The notes under the pieces: generated by a model
The model's input: only the letters and a program-made list of their open reading frames with translations
The model's database searches: none
Told to the model about the DNA's origin: nothing
Program-made: the position numbers and the translations under genes
Shown: positions 1 through 8,480 of the stretch, in pieces
How positions within the stretch are numbered: the first letter of the stretch is position 1
Layout: the number at the start of each line of letters is the position of its first letter
Source: Candidatus Segatella papionis
Lineage (GTDB): Bacteria; Bacteroidota; Bacteroidia; Bacteroidales; Bacteroidaceae
Length of the DNA stretch: 13,170 bases
NCBI GenBank assembly: GCA_002297965.1
Contig: DBLF01000091.1
Coordinates: 1-13,170 of the forward strand
Direction of reading: 5' to 3'

Positions 1-68
1 ACGGCATTCGCGTCGTTTTCGACGATGCACGAGGATGCCCTTGCATCAACTCTATCGCTGCATTCTAA
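1..68 (+). CDS. 3' end of an unidentified upstream gene (partial)
   Basis: From base 3 the frame reads 21 sense codons (GIRVVFDDARG, then CPCINSIAAF) and stops with TAA at 66-68. The codon choice looks like the neighbouring genes, and the stop lies 58 bases before the susC start, a normal spacing in a polysaccharide-utilisation operon. The fragment is too short to name a family. No Bacteroidota -7 box (TAnnTTTG) is visible in 69-126, so susC may be transcribed together with this gene. The call is weak, because the susC frame is also open through this stretch. Confidence 0.35.
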   Translation, partial: GIRVVFDDARGCPCINSIAAF

Positions 69-126
69 ACCAATGCTTTATTACAAGAAAATTCATTTAA
101 AACACAACTATAACAATTACAAACCT

Positions 127-3126
127 ATGAACAAAAGAGCAAATTTGTATTTTGCAGCGCTTTTGGGGGCAATGTCTCCTCTTAGCACTGTATCTGCGCT
201 AGCAGCTCAAAGCAATTCTACTATTGCAACAGCTACCCAGCAGCAACACTCCTGTACAGGTTCTGTCAAGGACTCTAGTGGAGAACCTATCATCGGTGCG
301 ACCATTCGTGTAGAAGGAAAAACAGGTGGTACAGTCTCTGACCTCGACGGAAATTTCGTACTCAACAATGTAGCTAAAGGCTCAAAACTAACTATCACTT
401 ACGTAGGCTACAAGGCACAGACCATCACTTGGAATGGTACTCCTGTAAATGTAACGTTGGAAGACGATGCCAACATGTTGGAAGAGACAGTAGTCATCGG
501 TTACGGTACTGTGAAAAAGGCCGACTTGGCAGGTTCCGTAGCCGTAATGGAAGGCAAGAGTTTCAAAGACCAACCAGTGGCAAGAATCGAGGATGCACTC
601 AACGGACGTATGTCTGGTGTACAGGTTATGTCGAGTGGTGTTCCTGGCGGTTCTATGAAGATTCGTGTACGTGGTACTAGCTCTGTGAACAAGAGCAACG
701 ACCCTCTCTATGTAGTGGATGGCATTGTTCGTGAGACAGGTCTTGAAGGTATCAGCCCTGAGGATATCCAGAGCATTCAGGTGTTGAAGGACGCTTCTTC
801 TACAGCTATCTATGGTGCCCGTGGTGCCAATGGTGTTGTAATGGTACAGACCAAAAATGGTAAGGCAGGTGTCAAGCAGGTTACTTTCGACGCAAACTTC
901 GGTTTCTCTAATGCATACCATATCCCAGAAGTAATGGGAACTAAGGAATATGCCCAGGCTTTGGTTGACCACAAGGGCGTAGCCCAGAGTGCCGTGCAGG
1001 GGTATCTCGATGGCAGCAACAAGGGTATCGACTGGATGGACCAGTTGCTCCAAACTGGTACTGTTCAGAACTACAAGGTAGCCGTATCTCAAGGCACAGA
1101 GAAGACGCAGACCTACTTCTCTGCCAACTATATGGACCAAAAGGGTGTCATCGTTGACACCAGTTCCAAGCGTTACGCCATCAAGGCAAATATGCACAAC
1201 AAGCTGTTTGACTGGTTGGAGCTGACTGCCGACATCAACCTCTCTCAGACTGATAATTCGGGTGCAGGCTTCGCACAGAACCAATCCAACCCTATTTGGG
1301 TAGGCTTGAACTACTCTCCAACCATGGAGATGATGGCAGCAAATGGTAGCTACAACAAAGACCCATACAACAACATTCAGAACAACCCATACGGTATTCT
1401 GCACGATAGCCAGAACGACCGCAAGCGTACCATGGTAACAGGTCACGTAGATTTGAAATTCAACATCCTCAAAGGCTTGACCTTCACCACTACCAATGGT
1501 ATCGACTACAATGATTACAAATGGTACAGTTTTACCTCTACCAAGGTAAACACAGCAGGTAACTCCATGGGCAACAACGACGCTACCGTCACAGCCTTGC
1601 AGTCAACCAACAACCTGACCTACACCAACAAGTGGGGCGACCACGCATTGACTGCCACCGGTGTATGGGAAGTTACCTCTAACGAGGTGCGCCGCATGGG
1701 ATTGTCTGGCACAGGTATTGCCCATGAGCAGTTAGGTTACTGGAATATCGCAGATGCAGCTTCCAAGAGTCCTAGCAATGGTTACAGCAAGTGGACCATG
1801 CTTTCTGGCGTAGCCCGTGTCATGTATAATTATGCCGACCGCTATATGCTGACAGGTACCTTCCGTGCAGATGGTTCTAGCCGCTTCACCAACAAGAAGT
1901 GGGGTTACTTCCCATCTATAGCAGCCGCTTGGACCGTTTCCAACGAGAAATTCTGGGAGCCTATCAAGAGTGCAGTAGAATACTTGAAGATTCGTGGCAG
2001 CTATGGTATCATCGGTAACCAGGACATCACTCCTTATTCTACCCTTGGAACACTGGGCACCACAAGCTTTACATACGGTACAGCCAACTCTTTCACAGGT
2101 TATTGGGCAAATGGTCTTGCCACACCAGACTTGACTTGGGAGAAAGTTCACCAGTTCGACCTCGGTGTTGATCTTGGATTCTTCGGCAATCGCTTGAGCG
2201 TTAGCTTCGATTACTTCAACAAGAAGACCAAGGATGCCCTCTTGACAACTTCTGCCCCTAACTACTTGGGTGGTACCTCTTACTGGGTAAATGCCGGTGA
2301 GGTGAGCAACAAGGGTTTCGATGTAACCATCAACGGACAGATTATCCAGAGCAAGGATTGGCAGTGGACATCAACCCTGAACGCCAGCTATTTGAAGAAC
2401 GAAGTAACCAAGCTGACAGCAGATAGCCCTATCCTATACGGAACCAGCCCTTCTCCAGGTACTGTAGATCCATGTACCATCATCAAGGAAGGTGAGGCCA
2501 TCGGTACATTCTATGGCTTCAAGTGGGCAGGTGTAGAGAAGAACGCCAAGGGCGAATATGTGGATATGTATTATGCTGCCGATGGTAGCAAGACCGCTAC
2601 CCCAGACGCTTCTACCGACCGCCAGGTATTGGGTCGCTCTAATCCAGACGTAACATTGGGATGGAACAACACCGTAACCTATAAGAACTGGGACTTCAAC
2701 GTATTCTTCAACGCAGCCTTTGGCGCAAAACGCTTGAACTTGGTACGTTACGCCATGAACTCAATGGTGGGTGCCTCTATGTTCGTAACCGATAAGGATT
2801 ACTTCTCTAACATTGGTGTAACCATGCCATCCGTAGGCGCAGAGAACAAGACTTATGGCAACTCAGACAAGTGGTTGGAGAACGCCAACTATCTACGTTG
2901 CGAGAACATCAGCATCGCTTACACATTCCCACGTAGCATGACTAAGTTTGCAGACATCCGTCTCTCACTGTCAGCCCAGAACCTCTTCACCATCACAGGC
3001 TACAAGGGCATCGACCCTGCTGGCGCTTCCTTCAGCGACAATGGTGTTGACCGTGACAATGGTTTGGATATGGGTGCCTACCCTAATCCTCGCACCATCT
3101 CTATGGGTGTTCGTGTAAACTTCTAA
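127..3126 (+). CDS. SusC/RagA-family TonB-dependent outer-membrane transporter
   Basis: Imports glycan oligosaccharides across the outer membrane, powered by TonB-ExbBD and working with the lipoprotein made by the next gene. The ATG at 127 is chosen because it gives a signal peptide (MNKRANLYFAALLGAMSPLS, cleavage near ALAAQ); the frame is open further upstream, but that part looks like leader sequence. About residues 43-112 form the carboxypeptidase-regulatory-like domain (GSVKDSSGEPIIGATI, SDLDGNF, YVGY). A TonB-box-like segment (LEETVVIGYGT, about 118-128) and the plug (about 130-245, with PLYVVDG and ASSTAIYGARGANGV) follow, then the beta-barrel. The C-terminus NPRTISMGVRVNF is the usual SusC ending, with a terminal aromatic residue. 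At 999 residues the length is normal for the family. susD starts 28 bases after the stop, so the two are surely co-transcribed. The substrate cannot be read from the sequence. Confidence 0.96.
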   Translation: MNKRANLYFAALLGAMSPLSTVSALAAQSNSTIATATQQQHSCTGSVKDSSGEPIIGATIRVEGKTGGTVSDLDGNFVLNNVAKGSKLTITYVGYKAQTITWNGTPVNVTLEDDANMLEETVVIGYGTVKKADLAGSVAVMEGKSFKDQPVARIEDALNGRMSGVQVMSSGVPGGSMKIRVRGTSSVNKSNDPLYVVDGIVRETGLEGISPEDIQSIQVLKDASSTAIYGARGANGVVMVQTKNGKAGVKQVTFDANFGFSNAYHIPEVMGTKEYAQALVDHKGVAQSAVQGYLDGSNKGIDWMDQLLQTGTVQNYKVAVSQGTEKTQTYFSANYMDQKGVIVDTSSKRYAIKANMHNKLFDWLELTADINLSQTDNSGAGFAQNQSNPIWVGLNYSPTMEMMAANGSYNKDPYNNIQNNPYGILHDSQNDRKRTMVTGHVDLKFNILKGLTFTTTNGIDYNDYKWYSFTSTKVNTAGNSMGNNDATVTALQSTNNLTYTNKWGDHALTATGVWEVTSNEVRRMGLSGTGIAHEQLGYWNIADAASKSPSNGYSKWTMLSGVARVMYNYADRYMLTGTFRADGSSRFTNKKWGYFPSIAAAWTVSNEKFWEPIKSAVEYLKIRGSYGIIGNQDITPYSTLGTLGTTSFTYGTANSFTGYWANGLATPDLTWEKVHQFDLGVDLGFFGNRLSVSFDYFNKKTKDALLTTSAPNYLGGTSYWVNAGEVSNKGFDVTINGQIIQSKDWQWTSTLNASYLKNEVTKLTADSPILYGTSPSPGTVDPCTIIKEGEAIGTFYGFKWAGVEKNAKGEYVDMYYAADGSKTATPDASTDRQVLGRSNPDVTLGWNNTVTYKNWDFNVFFNAAFGAKRLNLVRYAMNSMVGASMFVTDKDYFSNIGVTMPSVGAENKTYGNSDKWLENANYLRCENISIAYTFPRSMTKFADIRLSLSAQNLFTITGYKGIDPAGASFSDNGVDRDNGLDMGAYPNPRTISMGVRVNF

Positions 3127-3154
3127 TTTCAATCATCTAAAAACTGGAATAATT

Positions 3155-4825
3155 ATGAGAACTAAGAAATTATTATATATGGGTTGTCTCATGGCAGCAT
3201 CCTTGCTTACCTTCTCGTCTTGTGGCGACTTCTTGGATGAGGATCCTAAGGGACAATTAACACCTGACAACTTCTTCAACAGTGAAGATGACCTCGTGGC
3301 AAGTGTAAACGCACTCTACGACAAAGTGGAGCAAACACAGAGTTGGACAAACCCAATGTACCCACAGTGGCAGGGCGACGATATTACTGCCAACCCTGGC
3401 TCAAACAAGCAGGCTTGTGCCGCTCTCGATGCCTTTGCATCCGATGGTGCCAACAAGGGTGTAACCGATGCTTGGAACCTTCATTACACTGTCATCAAGG
3501 CAGCCAACTTGATTGTAGAAGGTGCAGGCAAGGCTTCCGTAGGCCAGTCAAGTATCAACGAGGCAATGGGTAACGCTCACTTCTGGCGTGCTTACGCTTA
3601 CTTCTACTTGGTACGTGTGTTCGGTCCTGTGCCATTGATCACCACCACAGACGTTACCCAGCTGGATGTAGCTCCAGAGAGCGTAGAGAATGTATATAAC
3701 TTGATTGTTTCCGACTTGAAGGCAGCCATCGAGGAGCTTCCTACCAGCTACAGCAAAGAACCTTGCCATTTGTTCGGCGTTGATGTATGGGCTACCAAGC
3801 AAGCAGCGCAATCCACCCTTTCAGCTGTATATATGGCCATGGCAGGTTATCCTCTCAACAAGGGACAGGAATATTACAAGCTCGCCGCAGAGCAGGCTAA
3901 GTCTGTCATCGACAACAACGGCACCTATGGCTTCATCTTGAACCCAGAGTGGAACCAGGTATATTCCATGGGCAACAATTACAACATGGAGACCGTGCTC
4001 GGCATCAACAATGATGCTCGTGGTTGGTGGGATCATGACTCAGAACTTTCCTCTTGCTGCCGTTTCGAGGGTCTCGGCGATGGTGGCTGGGGTGATGCCT
4101 GGGGTGAGATTGCTTTTTGGAAGAGATACCCAGAAGGTCCTCGCAAGGATGCAGTTTATGCTCCAAAGGTTACATTCCAAGATGGAAATACAGTTACAAA
4201 GGCTGTGGATTGGTGGGAACTCGACAAAGACGGAAAGCCTGTTGTAGAAGCTTATCATCCAATGTTTGCCGTATTCACAGTGAATGCAGACGAAAATGGC
4301 AACCAAGTTCTCGCACCTTACGACTACTTGAAGCCTAACTATCAAGGTATGGTCAACGACCGTCGTCACAACCTCATCCGCTATGCCGAAGTACTCCTTT
4401 GGTATGCAGAGAGCGCAGCTCGCTCTGGTGGCGACCTAAGCAAGGCTAAGGATTGTCTCCGACAGGTTCGCCAGCGTGCCGTAACCGACTACGAGAACGT
4501 AACTTTGAGCGATGGCACTACCGTGAAGATTGCCGATATGACTGCCGACCAGCTTGCTGAGGCTTGCTACATCGAGCATGGATGGGAAGTGGCTGGTCAC
4601 TGGGTATCTATGGTTACCCGCCGTTCCGACGAACTTCGCATGAACGAATTGAAGAAGAACTTCGACTACCGTGTTGCCAACGCTCCTATCGTTGTTGCAG
4701 AAAAGGACGGAAAGCAATACACTGCCACCGAGAGTGTCAGCGTATCAGGTTCTTGGTCTGAGAATAAGATTTACTGTCCATATCCTACTACCGACGTTGA
4801 GAAGAATCCTAACTTGAAGAGATAA
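3155..4825 (+). CDS. SusD/RagB-family glycan-binding outer-membrane lipoprotein
   Basis: Surface lipoprotein that caps the SusC barrel and binds the glycan before import. The N-terminus is a lipoprotein signal (MRTKKLLYMGCLMAASLLTF) ending in the lipobox FSSC, with the lipidated cysteine at residue 23. It continues GDFLDEDPKGQLTPDNFF, the typical SusD opening. The N-terminal SusD-like domain covers about residues 23-230 (NALYD, then AHFWRAYAYFYLVRVFGPVP in the TPR-like region). The C-terminal SusD/RagB domain includes RHNLIRYAEVLLWYAESAAR and ends YPTTDVEKNPNLKR, matching the family ending. Length is 556 residues, normal. It sits 28 bases after susC in the same operon. A hairpin 3' of the stop may stabilise the susCD message or end most transcription before the sulfatase gene. 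Confidence 0.96.
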   Translation: MRTKKLLYMGCLMAASLLTFSSCGDFLDEDPKGQLTPDNFFNSEDDLVASVNALYDKVEQTQSWTNPMYPQWQGDDITANPGSNKQACAALDAFASDGANKGVTDAWNLHYTVIKAANLIVEGAGKASVGQSSINEAMGNAHFWRAYAYFYLVRVFGPVPLITTTDVTQLDVAPESVENVYNLIVSDLKAAIEELPTSYSKEPCHLFGVDVWATKQAAQSTLSAVYMAMAGYPLNKGQEYYKLAAEQAKSVIDNNGTYGFILNPEWNQVYSMGNNYNMETVLGINNDARGWWDHDSELSSCCRFEGLGDGGWGDAWGEIAFWKRYPEGPRKDAVYAPKVTFQDGNTVTKAVDWWELDKDGKPVVEAYHPMFAVFTVNADENGNQVLAPYDYLKPNYQGMVNDRRHNLIRYAEVLLWYAESAARSGGDLSKAKDCLRQVRQRAVTDYENVTLSDGTTVKIADMTADQLAEACYIEHGWEVAGHWVSMVTRRSDELRMNELKKNFDYRVANAPIVVAEKDGKQYTATESVSVSGSWSENKIYCPYPTTDVEKNPNLKR

Positions 4826-4858
4826 TAGAACTTCATAGGTAATCATATATTAGGAAAA

Positions 4859-4899
4859 GTATCATCGCTGCGGATTATTTATCCTGCAAAGTATGATAC
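4859..4899 (+). other. Imperfect hairpin after susD
   Basis: GTATCAT (4859-4865) pairs with ATGATAC (4893-4899), and an inner GCGGAT/ATCC-TGC pairing extends the stem imperfectly. There is no T-run after it, so it is more likely an mRNA-stabilising or processing element than a terminator. It is the first of two hairpins between susD and the sulfatase gene. Confidence 0.45.
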
Positions 4900-4918
4900 G
4901 AATTAAAGGTAATTCTGT

Positions 4919-4949
4919 AAGAGGATGTGTCGAGACGGCACATCCTCTT
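4919..4949 (+). terminator. Intrinsic terminator or attenuator between susD and the sulfatase gene
   Basis: AAGAGGATGTG (4919-4929) and CACATCCTCTT (4939-4949) form a perfect 11-bp stem with a 9-base loop, followed by the T-rich run TTTAACTATTTTA. Only 29 bases separate it from the sulfatase ATG, with no recognisable promoter between them. It therefore probably acts as a partial terminator that lowers sulfatase expression relative to susCD. It also argues against the upstream in-frame ATG at 4925, which lies inside the left arm. Confidence 0.7.
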
Positions 4950-4978
4950 TAACTATTTTAATTAGCAGAGTATATCAA

Positions 4979-6517
4979 ATGAAATATCATCATCCTTTGT
5001 GGGCTATGGTCATCTTGCCCATGGCTCCGCTCGCATTATTCGCACAAAAGGCAGAAAAGCGCCCCAACATCCTCTTCATCCTCTGCGACGACATGGGATA
5101 TGGCGACCTGGCTTGCTATGGGCAACCTTACATCCATACGCCCCACATCGACCAGATGGCAAAGGAAGGAATGCGATTCACCCAGGCATACGCAGGCTCG
5201 CCTGTCTCAGCTCCTTCCAGGGCTTGCATCATGACAGGACAGCACACAGGACACACCCACGTGAGGGGTAACAAGGAATATTGGTCGAGAGAAAATACCG
5301 TGATGTATGGACAAAACAAAGATTTCACCGTCGTAGGACAAGAGCCTTACGACCCTCGGCACAAGATTCTGCCCGAGATGCTCAAAGACCGAGGCTACCG
5401 AACGGGGCTTTTCGGCAAGTGGGCAGGAGGTTACGAAGGCTCAGCCTCCACTCCCGACAAGCGAGGCATCGACGAATTCTATGGCTACATCTGCCAATTC
5501 CAAGCACATCTCTACTATCCCAATTTCTTGAATCGCTACAGTAAGTCGCTGGGCGACACCGCCGTGGTGAGGGAGGTGATGCAGCAAAACATCCAGTACC
5601 CGATGTTCGGAAAGGACTATTTCAAGCGGCAACAATACTCCGCCCGCATCATCCACGACAAGGCGTTGGAATGGATAGACCAACAAGACGGCAAACATCC
5701 TTTCGTAGGCTTTCTTACCTATACCCTGCCCCACGCAGAGTTGGCACAGCCGGACGATTCCATATTGGAAAACTACAAGCAGAAATTCTTCACCGACAAA
5801 ACTTGGGGTGGATGGGAAGACTCCTGGTATAACCCCGTGGAGCATACCCACGCCCAATTTGCAGGTATGATAACCCGCTTGGATTCGTATGTGGGAGAAA
5901 TCTTCGACAAGCTCAAGCAGAAGGGACTCAACAAGAACACCATCGTCATCTTCACCTCCGACAACGGTCCTCACGAGGAAGGCGGTGCCGATCCTGGGTT
6001 CTTCGGAAGAGACGGAAAGCTGAAAGGTCTCAAAAGACAGTGTTACGAAGGGGGCATCCGCATCCCGTTCATCGCCTGGTGGCCAGACCACATCAAGGCG
6101 GGAAGCACCAACGACACCCAGTTTGCCTTCTACGACCTGATGCCTACTTTCTGCGACCTCACCGGCATCAAGAACTTCGCCAAACGTTACACCAACAAAA
6201 GGTTGACGGGCGATGGCTTCGATGGTATTTCCATCGCCCCTACCCTCTTAGGCAAAGACGCCGAGCAGAAACATCATGAGTATCTATACTGGGAGTTTCA
6301 TGAGACCGACCAGATAGGTGTGAGAAAAGGCGACTGGAAACTGGTGGTGGTGAAAGGCGAACCACGCCTCTACAACTTGGGCACCGACCTTCACGAAGAC
6401 CACAATGTGGCGGCTGAGCATCCCGAAATACTTGCGGAATTGCTGAACGCCATCAAGAAGGAACATCGCGACAATCCCGACTTCCCCATCACCCTGCCGA
6501 GTTTTCCAAAAGAATAA
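4979..6517 (+). CDS. Secreted S1-family sulfatase, serine type
   Basis: Hydrolyses sulfate esters, here most likely on a glycan handled by the adjacent SusCD pair. The ATG at 4979 gives a signal peptide (MKYHHPLWAMVILPMAPLAL, cleavage near FAQ), so the enzyme is periplasmic or surface-exposed. The mature part opens RPNILFILCDDMGYGDL, with metal-binding Asp37-Asp38. The active-site signature is S77-A-P-S-R81, followed by ACIMTG. Ser77 is the residue converted to formylglycine, so this is a serine-type enzyme that needs a radical-SAM maturase (anSME) rather than a cysteine-type one. The second metal site is in FTSDNGPHEEGG, followed by GLKRQCYEGGIRIP, typical of S1 sulfatases. Length of 512 residues is normal and the domain appears complete. 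The S1 subfamily, and so the exact sulfate position and sugar, cannot be decided here. Confidence 0.93.
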   Translation: MKYHHPLWAMVILPMAPLALFAQKAEKRPNILFILCDDMGYGDLACYGQPYIHTPHIDQMAKEGMRFTQAYAGSPVSAPSRACIMTGQHTGHTHVRGNKEYWSRENTVMYGQNKDFTVVGQEPYDPRHKILPEMLKDRGYRTGLFGKWAGGYEGSASTPDKRGIDEFYGYICQFQAHLYYPNFLNRYSKSLGDTAVVREVMQQNIQYPMFGKDYFKRQQYSARIIHDKALEWIDQQDGKHPFVGFLTYTLPHAELAQPDDSILENYKQKFFTDKTWGGWEDSWYNPVEHTHAQFAGMITRLDSYVGEIFDKLKQKGLNKNTIVIFTSDNGPHEEGGADPGFFGRDGKLKGLKRQCYEGGIRIPFIAWWPDHIKAGSTNDTQFAFYDLMPTFCDLTGIKNFAKRYTNKRLTGDGFDGISIAPTLLGKDAEQKHHEYLYWEFHETDQIGVRKGDWKLVVVKGEPRLYNLGTDLHEDHNVAAEHPEILAELLNAIKKEHRDNPDFPITLPSFPKE

Positions 6518-6525
6518 GGGTGATG

Positions 6526-6543
6526 GCGTATGTTGTCATACGC
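6526..6543 (+). terminator. Short hairpin after the sulfatase gene
   Basis: GCGTATG (6526-6532) and CATACGC (6537-6543) form a perfect 7-bp stem with loop TTGT, 8 bases after the sulfatase stop, followed by a weak T-containing tail (TCTGGATTTT). It is a plausible but weak end-of-operon terminator. Confidence 0.45.
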
Positions 6544-6661
6544 TCTGGATTTTAAATTGAAAATAGTCTAGATAAGAGCCTATGGTCTCTCGGGCTATCT
6601 TGGTGCCATCGCCTTGCAGGATGTTCTGAAGCCGCTTTATAGCGGTAGGCTGCAAATTTAA
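6536..6661 (-). pseudogene. Remnant of an AAA_14/DUF4143-type ATPase gene
   Basis: On the minus strand the frame ending in TGA at 6538-6536 encodes about 41 residues, including QPTAIKRLQNILQGDG and TKIARETIGSYLDYF. It aligns without gaps to residues 245-276 of the intact ATPase at 11301-12551 (QPSSYNRIANIASTVG, KKISVDTVIDYMAYL), with 12 of 32 residues identical, including the G-K-I...T...Y..Y..Q pattern. That stretch is the helical segment after the ATPase core, where such proteins select their partner. There is no start, Walker motif or C-terminus, so this is decayed DNA. The homology is seen directly between two parts of this window; the family name comes from the intact copy. Confidence 0.6.
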
Positions 6662-6695
6662 ACAAAAAAAACGATATAGACTGCATAATTACGAG

Positions 6696-6725
6696 AAAAG
6701 ATGCAGTGTATAGGCTGCATCTTTT
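6696..6725 (-). terminator. Bidirectional intrinsic terminator for the 6764-8353 gene
   Basis: AAAAGATGCAG (6696-6706) and CTGCATCTTTT (6715-6725) form a perfect 11-bp stem with an 8-base loop, and the A/T ends supply a T-run on either strand. It lies 38 bases beyond the stop of the minus-strand gene, so it most likely ends that transcript. It could also stop read-through from the sulfatase side. Confidence 0.65.
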
Positions 6726-6763
6726 AGTTAAATATTGTTTTCTTCTCCATAAGAACCATCCGC

Positions 6764-8353
6764 TCATTGCAGAAAACTGTAGCCCAGGATGGTATTCATC
6801 ATCTTCTCGCAGAGCTGGGAGAAGTTTTGGCAGAGCTTGGGCGACCACTTCGCCATCCCATACAGCTCTCGTTTCTCTTGAAACAACTCCTCATCCCAGT
6901 CGGTATAGTCGAACTCATTGAAGTAGCGGGAATAGTCGCTCAGATTGTCGGCGGAGAAATGAACTACAGCGGAGTTGCCGAACCATTCCGGACTCATCAT
7001 CTGCCGAGCGAAAGTGGCGAACACACAGTTCTCCCTCAACACGTTGAGGTGTTTCAGCACACTCCACACGCAGAACCACTGGTTCTTCTTCTCCACGAGG
7101 CGAGCCATCTTAGAGATGGTTTTCTTCAGCTCCAAGAGATCCACCCTTTTTCCATTCACCATCGGGTTGAAAGCCTCGTTGTGCAACTCTTGCTTTTGCA
7201 ACTCGGGATGGCGGATTTCGTAGAGCCGCAGGGTGATGAGCTGATACTTTGCCAACGCATCCACCAGGGCAACAAAGTCTTCTGGGGAGAAAGAGATACC
7301 TAGTATTGCCTCACCCACCAGGCTGGCATCGTCGGCATAGTTGAGGAACGCCAGTTCCAGATTCTCCGGCACTTGCTTCTTCAACACACTTCGCTGCTCC
7401 AGCCACTGCGCCTCGCTGAGCGGCTTGCCATCATTATCGTATTTCAATCGGGCGAAATAGAGGTCAAGCAGGTGATGGCTCTCCTCGTCGGTCATATATT
7501 TCTGCACGTTTTGCTCTACGAGTCGGCTCAATTCTGCTGGTGTAAACGGGCGTTCCGTAAGTTGGCAAACTCGGCGGAAATGTTGCAGCAGATAGCTGGT
7601 CATGGCGAAGAGGCGCATGAAATTCCACATTTTCCTAATAAATTCCAGCTCGGAGGCTCCTGCCATTTCTGAGTCCTCTTCGGTCTCGGAAGGCTCAAAC
7701 TCAACGGGTTCAAACTCAGAGGCACCAAGCTCGGAAGATTCTTGCTCGAAGGATTCTTGCTCGAAGGATTCTTGTTCGGAAGATTCTTGCTCGGAAGATT
7801 CTTGCTCGAAGGATTCTTGCTCGAAGGATTGCAAAGCTGGAAATACCCCCTTGACTATGGGTTCCACACTGACAAACATCTGCTGGAATCCCAACATCTT
7901 TTCCCTAGACATACCCGACTGTTCCAATATATCGAACAAGCGAGGGAACAAGCTGCTCATATCTGATGCAAACATGGGCGACTCGTGTCCCTCCATCATA
8001 TTCCCCTCGTTGATGGAATTGACCACACGGAGCACAAACGGCGAGTAATCTTTTATCACCAACTTTTCCATCTGCTGATGATACTCCTCGTTGTCGGCCT
8101 TGCGCTGATGGGTAACGTCGGTGTGTTGCAGGGCGAGGTCTTGGTCTGCCATATAGCAAAGGCGGGAAGCCTTGATGCAGAGCGAGTCGATGTCGAAAGC
8201 CAGTTCCTCCGAGTTGTAGTCTTCCCACGAATCCATCATCACCTGGAGCATCTTCAAGAAATTGCCCAGCTGGCGATAGAACACCTCGTAGCTGAATGCA
8301 GAGGCAGAAGCTACTTCATCTTTTTTATCTTGGGAGGTTATTACATCATTCAT
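6764..8353 (-). CDS. Protein of unknown function with an acidic pentapeptide-repeat linker
   Basis: A 529-residue protein that I do not recognise. It has no signal peptide, membrane segment or known catalytic motif, so it is probably cytoplasmic. It appears to have two mainly helical halves: residues 1-170 and about 230-529 (with KKNQWFCVWSVLKHLNVLRE near 435-455). They are joined by a strongly acidic, Ser/Glu-rich linker. The linker holds six S-[FS]-E-Q-E units at residues 176-205, then SSELGASEFEPVEFEPSETE. The ATG at 8353 follows a leader rich in AAC and ACA, and a -7 box TATCTTTG lies at 8453-8446. The gene is divergent from the helicase cassette and shares an inverted motif with the opposing promoter. 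It overlaps several antisense open frames that are its shadows. No function is proposed. Confidence 0.85.
   Translation of the reverse strand: MNDVITSQDKKDEVASASAFSYEVFYRQLGNFLKMLQVMMDSWEDYNSEELAFDIDSLCIKASRLCYMADQDLALQHTDVTHQRKADNEEYHQQMEKLVIKDYSPFVLRVVNSINEGNMMEGHESPMFASDMSSLFPRLFDILEQSGMSREKMLGFQQMFVSVEPIVKGVFPALQSFEQESFEQESSEQESSEQESFEQESFEQESSELGASEFEPVEFEPSETEEDSEMAGASELEFIRKMWNFMRLFAMTSYLLQHFRRVCQLTERPFTPAELSRLVEQNVQKYMTDEESHHLLDLYFARLKYDNDGKPLSEAQWLEQRSVLKKQVPENLELAFLNYADDASLVGEAILGISFSPEDFVALVDALAKYQLITLRLYEIRHPELQKQELHNEAFNPMVNGKRVDLLELKKTISKMARLVEKKNQWFCVWSVLKHLNVLRENCVFATFARQMMSPEWFGNSAVVHFSADNLSDYSRYFNEFDYTDWDEELFQEKRELYGMAKWSPKLCQNFSQLCEKMMNTILGYSFLQ
7739..7828 (-). repeat. Six tandem 15-bp units within the coding sequence
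   Basis: Six consecutive 15-bp units (plus-strand form CTTGCTCGAAGGATT and variants with TCGGAAG) run through 7739-7828, with a degenerate seventh on the lower-coordinate side. Each encodes S-F-E-Q-E or S-S-E-Q-E. Units 1, 2, 5 and 6 are identical and units 3 and 4 are variants, a pattern typical of unequal recombination or slippage. The unit length is a multiple of three, so changes in copy number keep the frame. Confidence 0.95.
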
Positions 8354-8445
8354 TGTCGTTGTTGTTTTGTTGTTGTTTTATTGTTGTCTTGTTGTTGTTC
8401 TATTATAATCATACTGAAAAGTCGCAGTATATTAAAAAGATAATG

Positions 8446-8453
8446 CAAAGATA
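8446..8453 (-). promoter_or_regulatory. Bacteroidota-type -7 box for the 529-residue protein gene
   Basis: On the minus strand the octamer TATCTTTG (8453-8446) matches TAnnTTTG and lies about 90 bases before the ATG at 8353. A weak -33 match (TCG at 8476-8474) has the right spacing of 20 bases. The leader that follows is rich in AACAAC triplets, as is common before well-translated Bacteroidota genes. Confidence 0.6.
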
Positions 8454-8480
8454 CAAAATGTTATACAGAATTCCGACTTT

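Noticed and set aside
388..1446. Long open frame antisense to susC (352 residues)
   Set aside because: It lies wholly opposite a well-supported SusC gene, has no family motifs and an odd Cys/His/Leu-rich composition; it is a codon-phase shadow.
4925..4978. Upstream in-frame ATG for the sulfatase gene
   Set aside because: It lies inside the terminator stem and would bury the signal peptide behind 18 residues.
5441..6091. Antisense open frame of 216 residues in the sulfatase gene
   Set aside because: Fully inside the conserved sulfatase coding region, with no recognisable domain or start signals.
7985..8443. Plus-strand open frame of 152 residues opposite the 529-residue protein gene
   Set aside because: Mostly antisense to a better gene. 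Its end runs through the leader and promoter of that gene and becomes low-complexity Cys/Val/Leu sequence.
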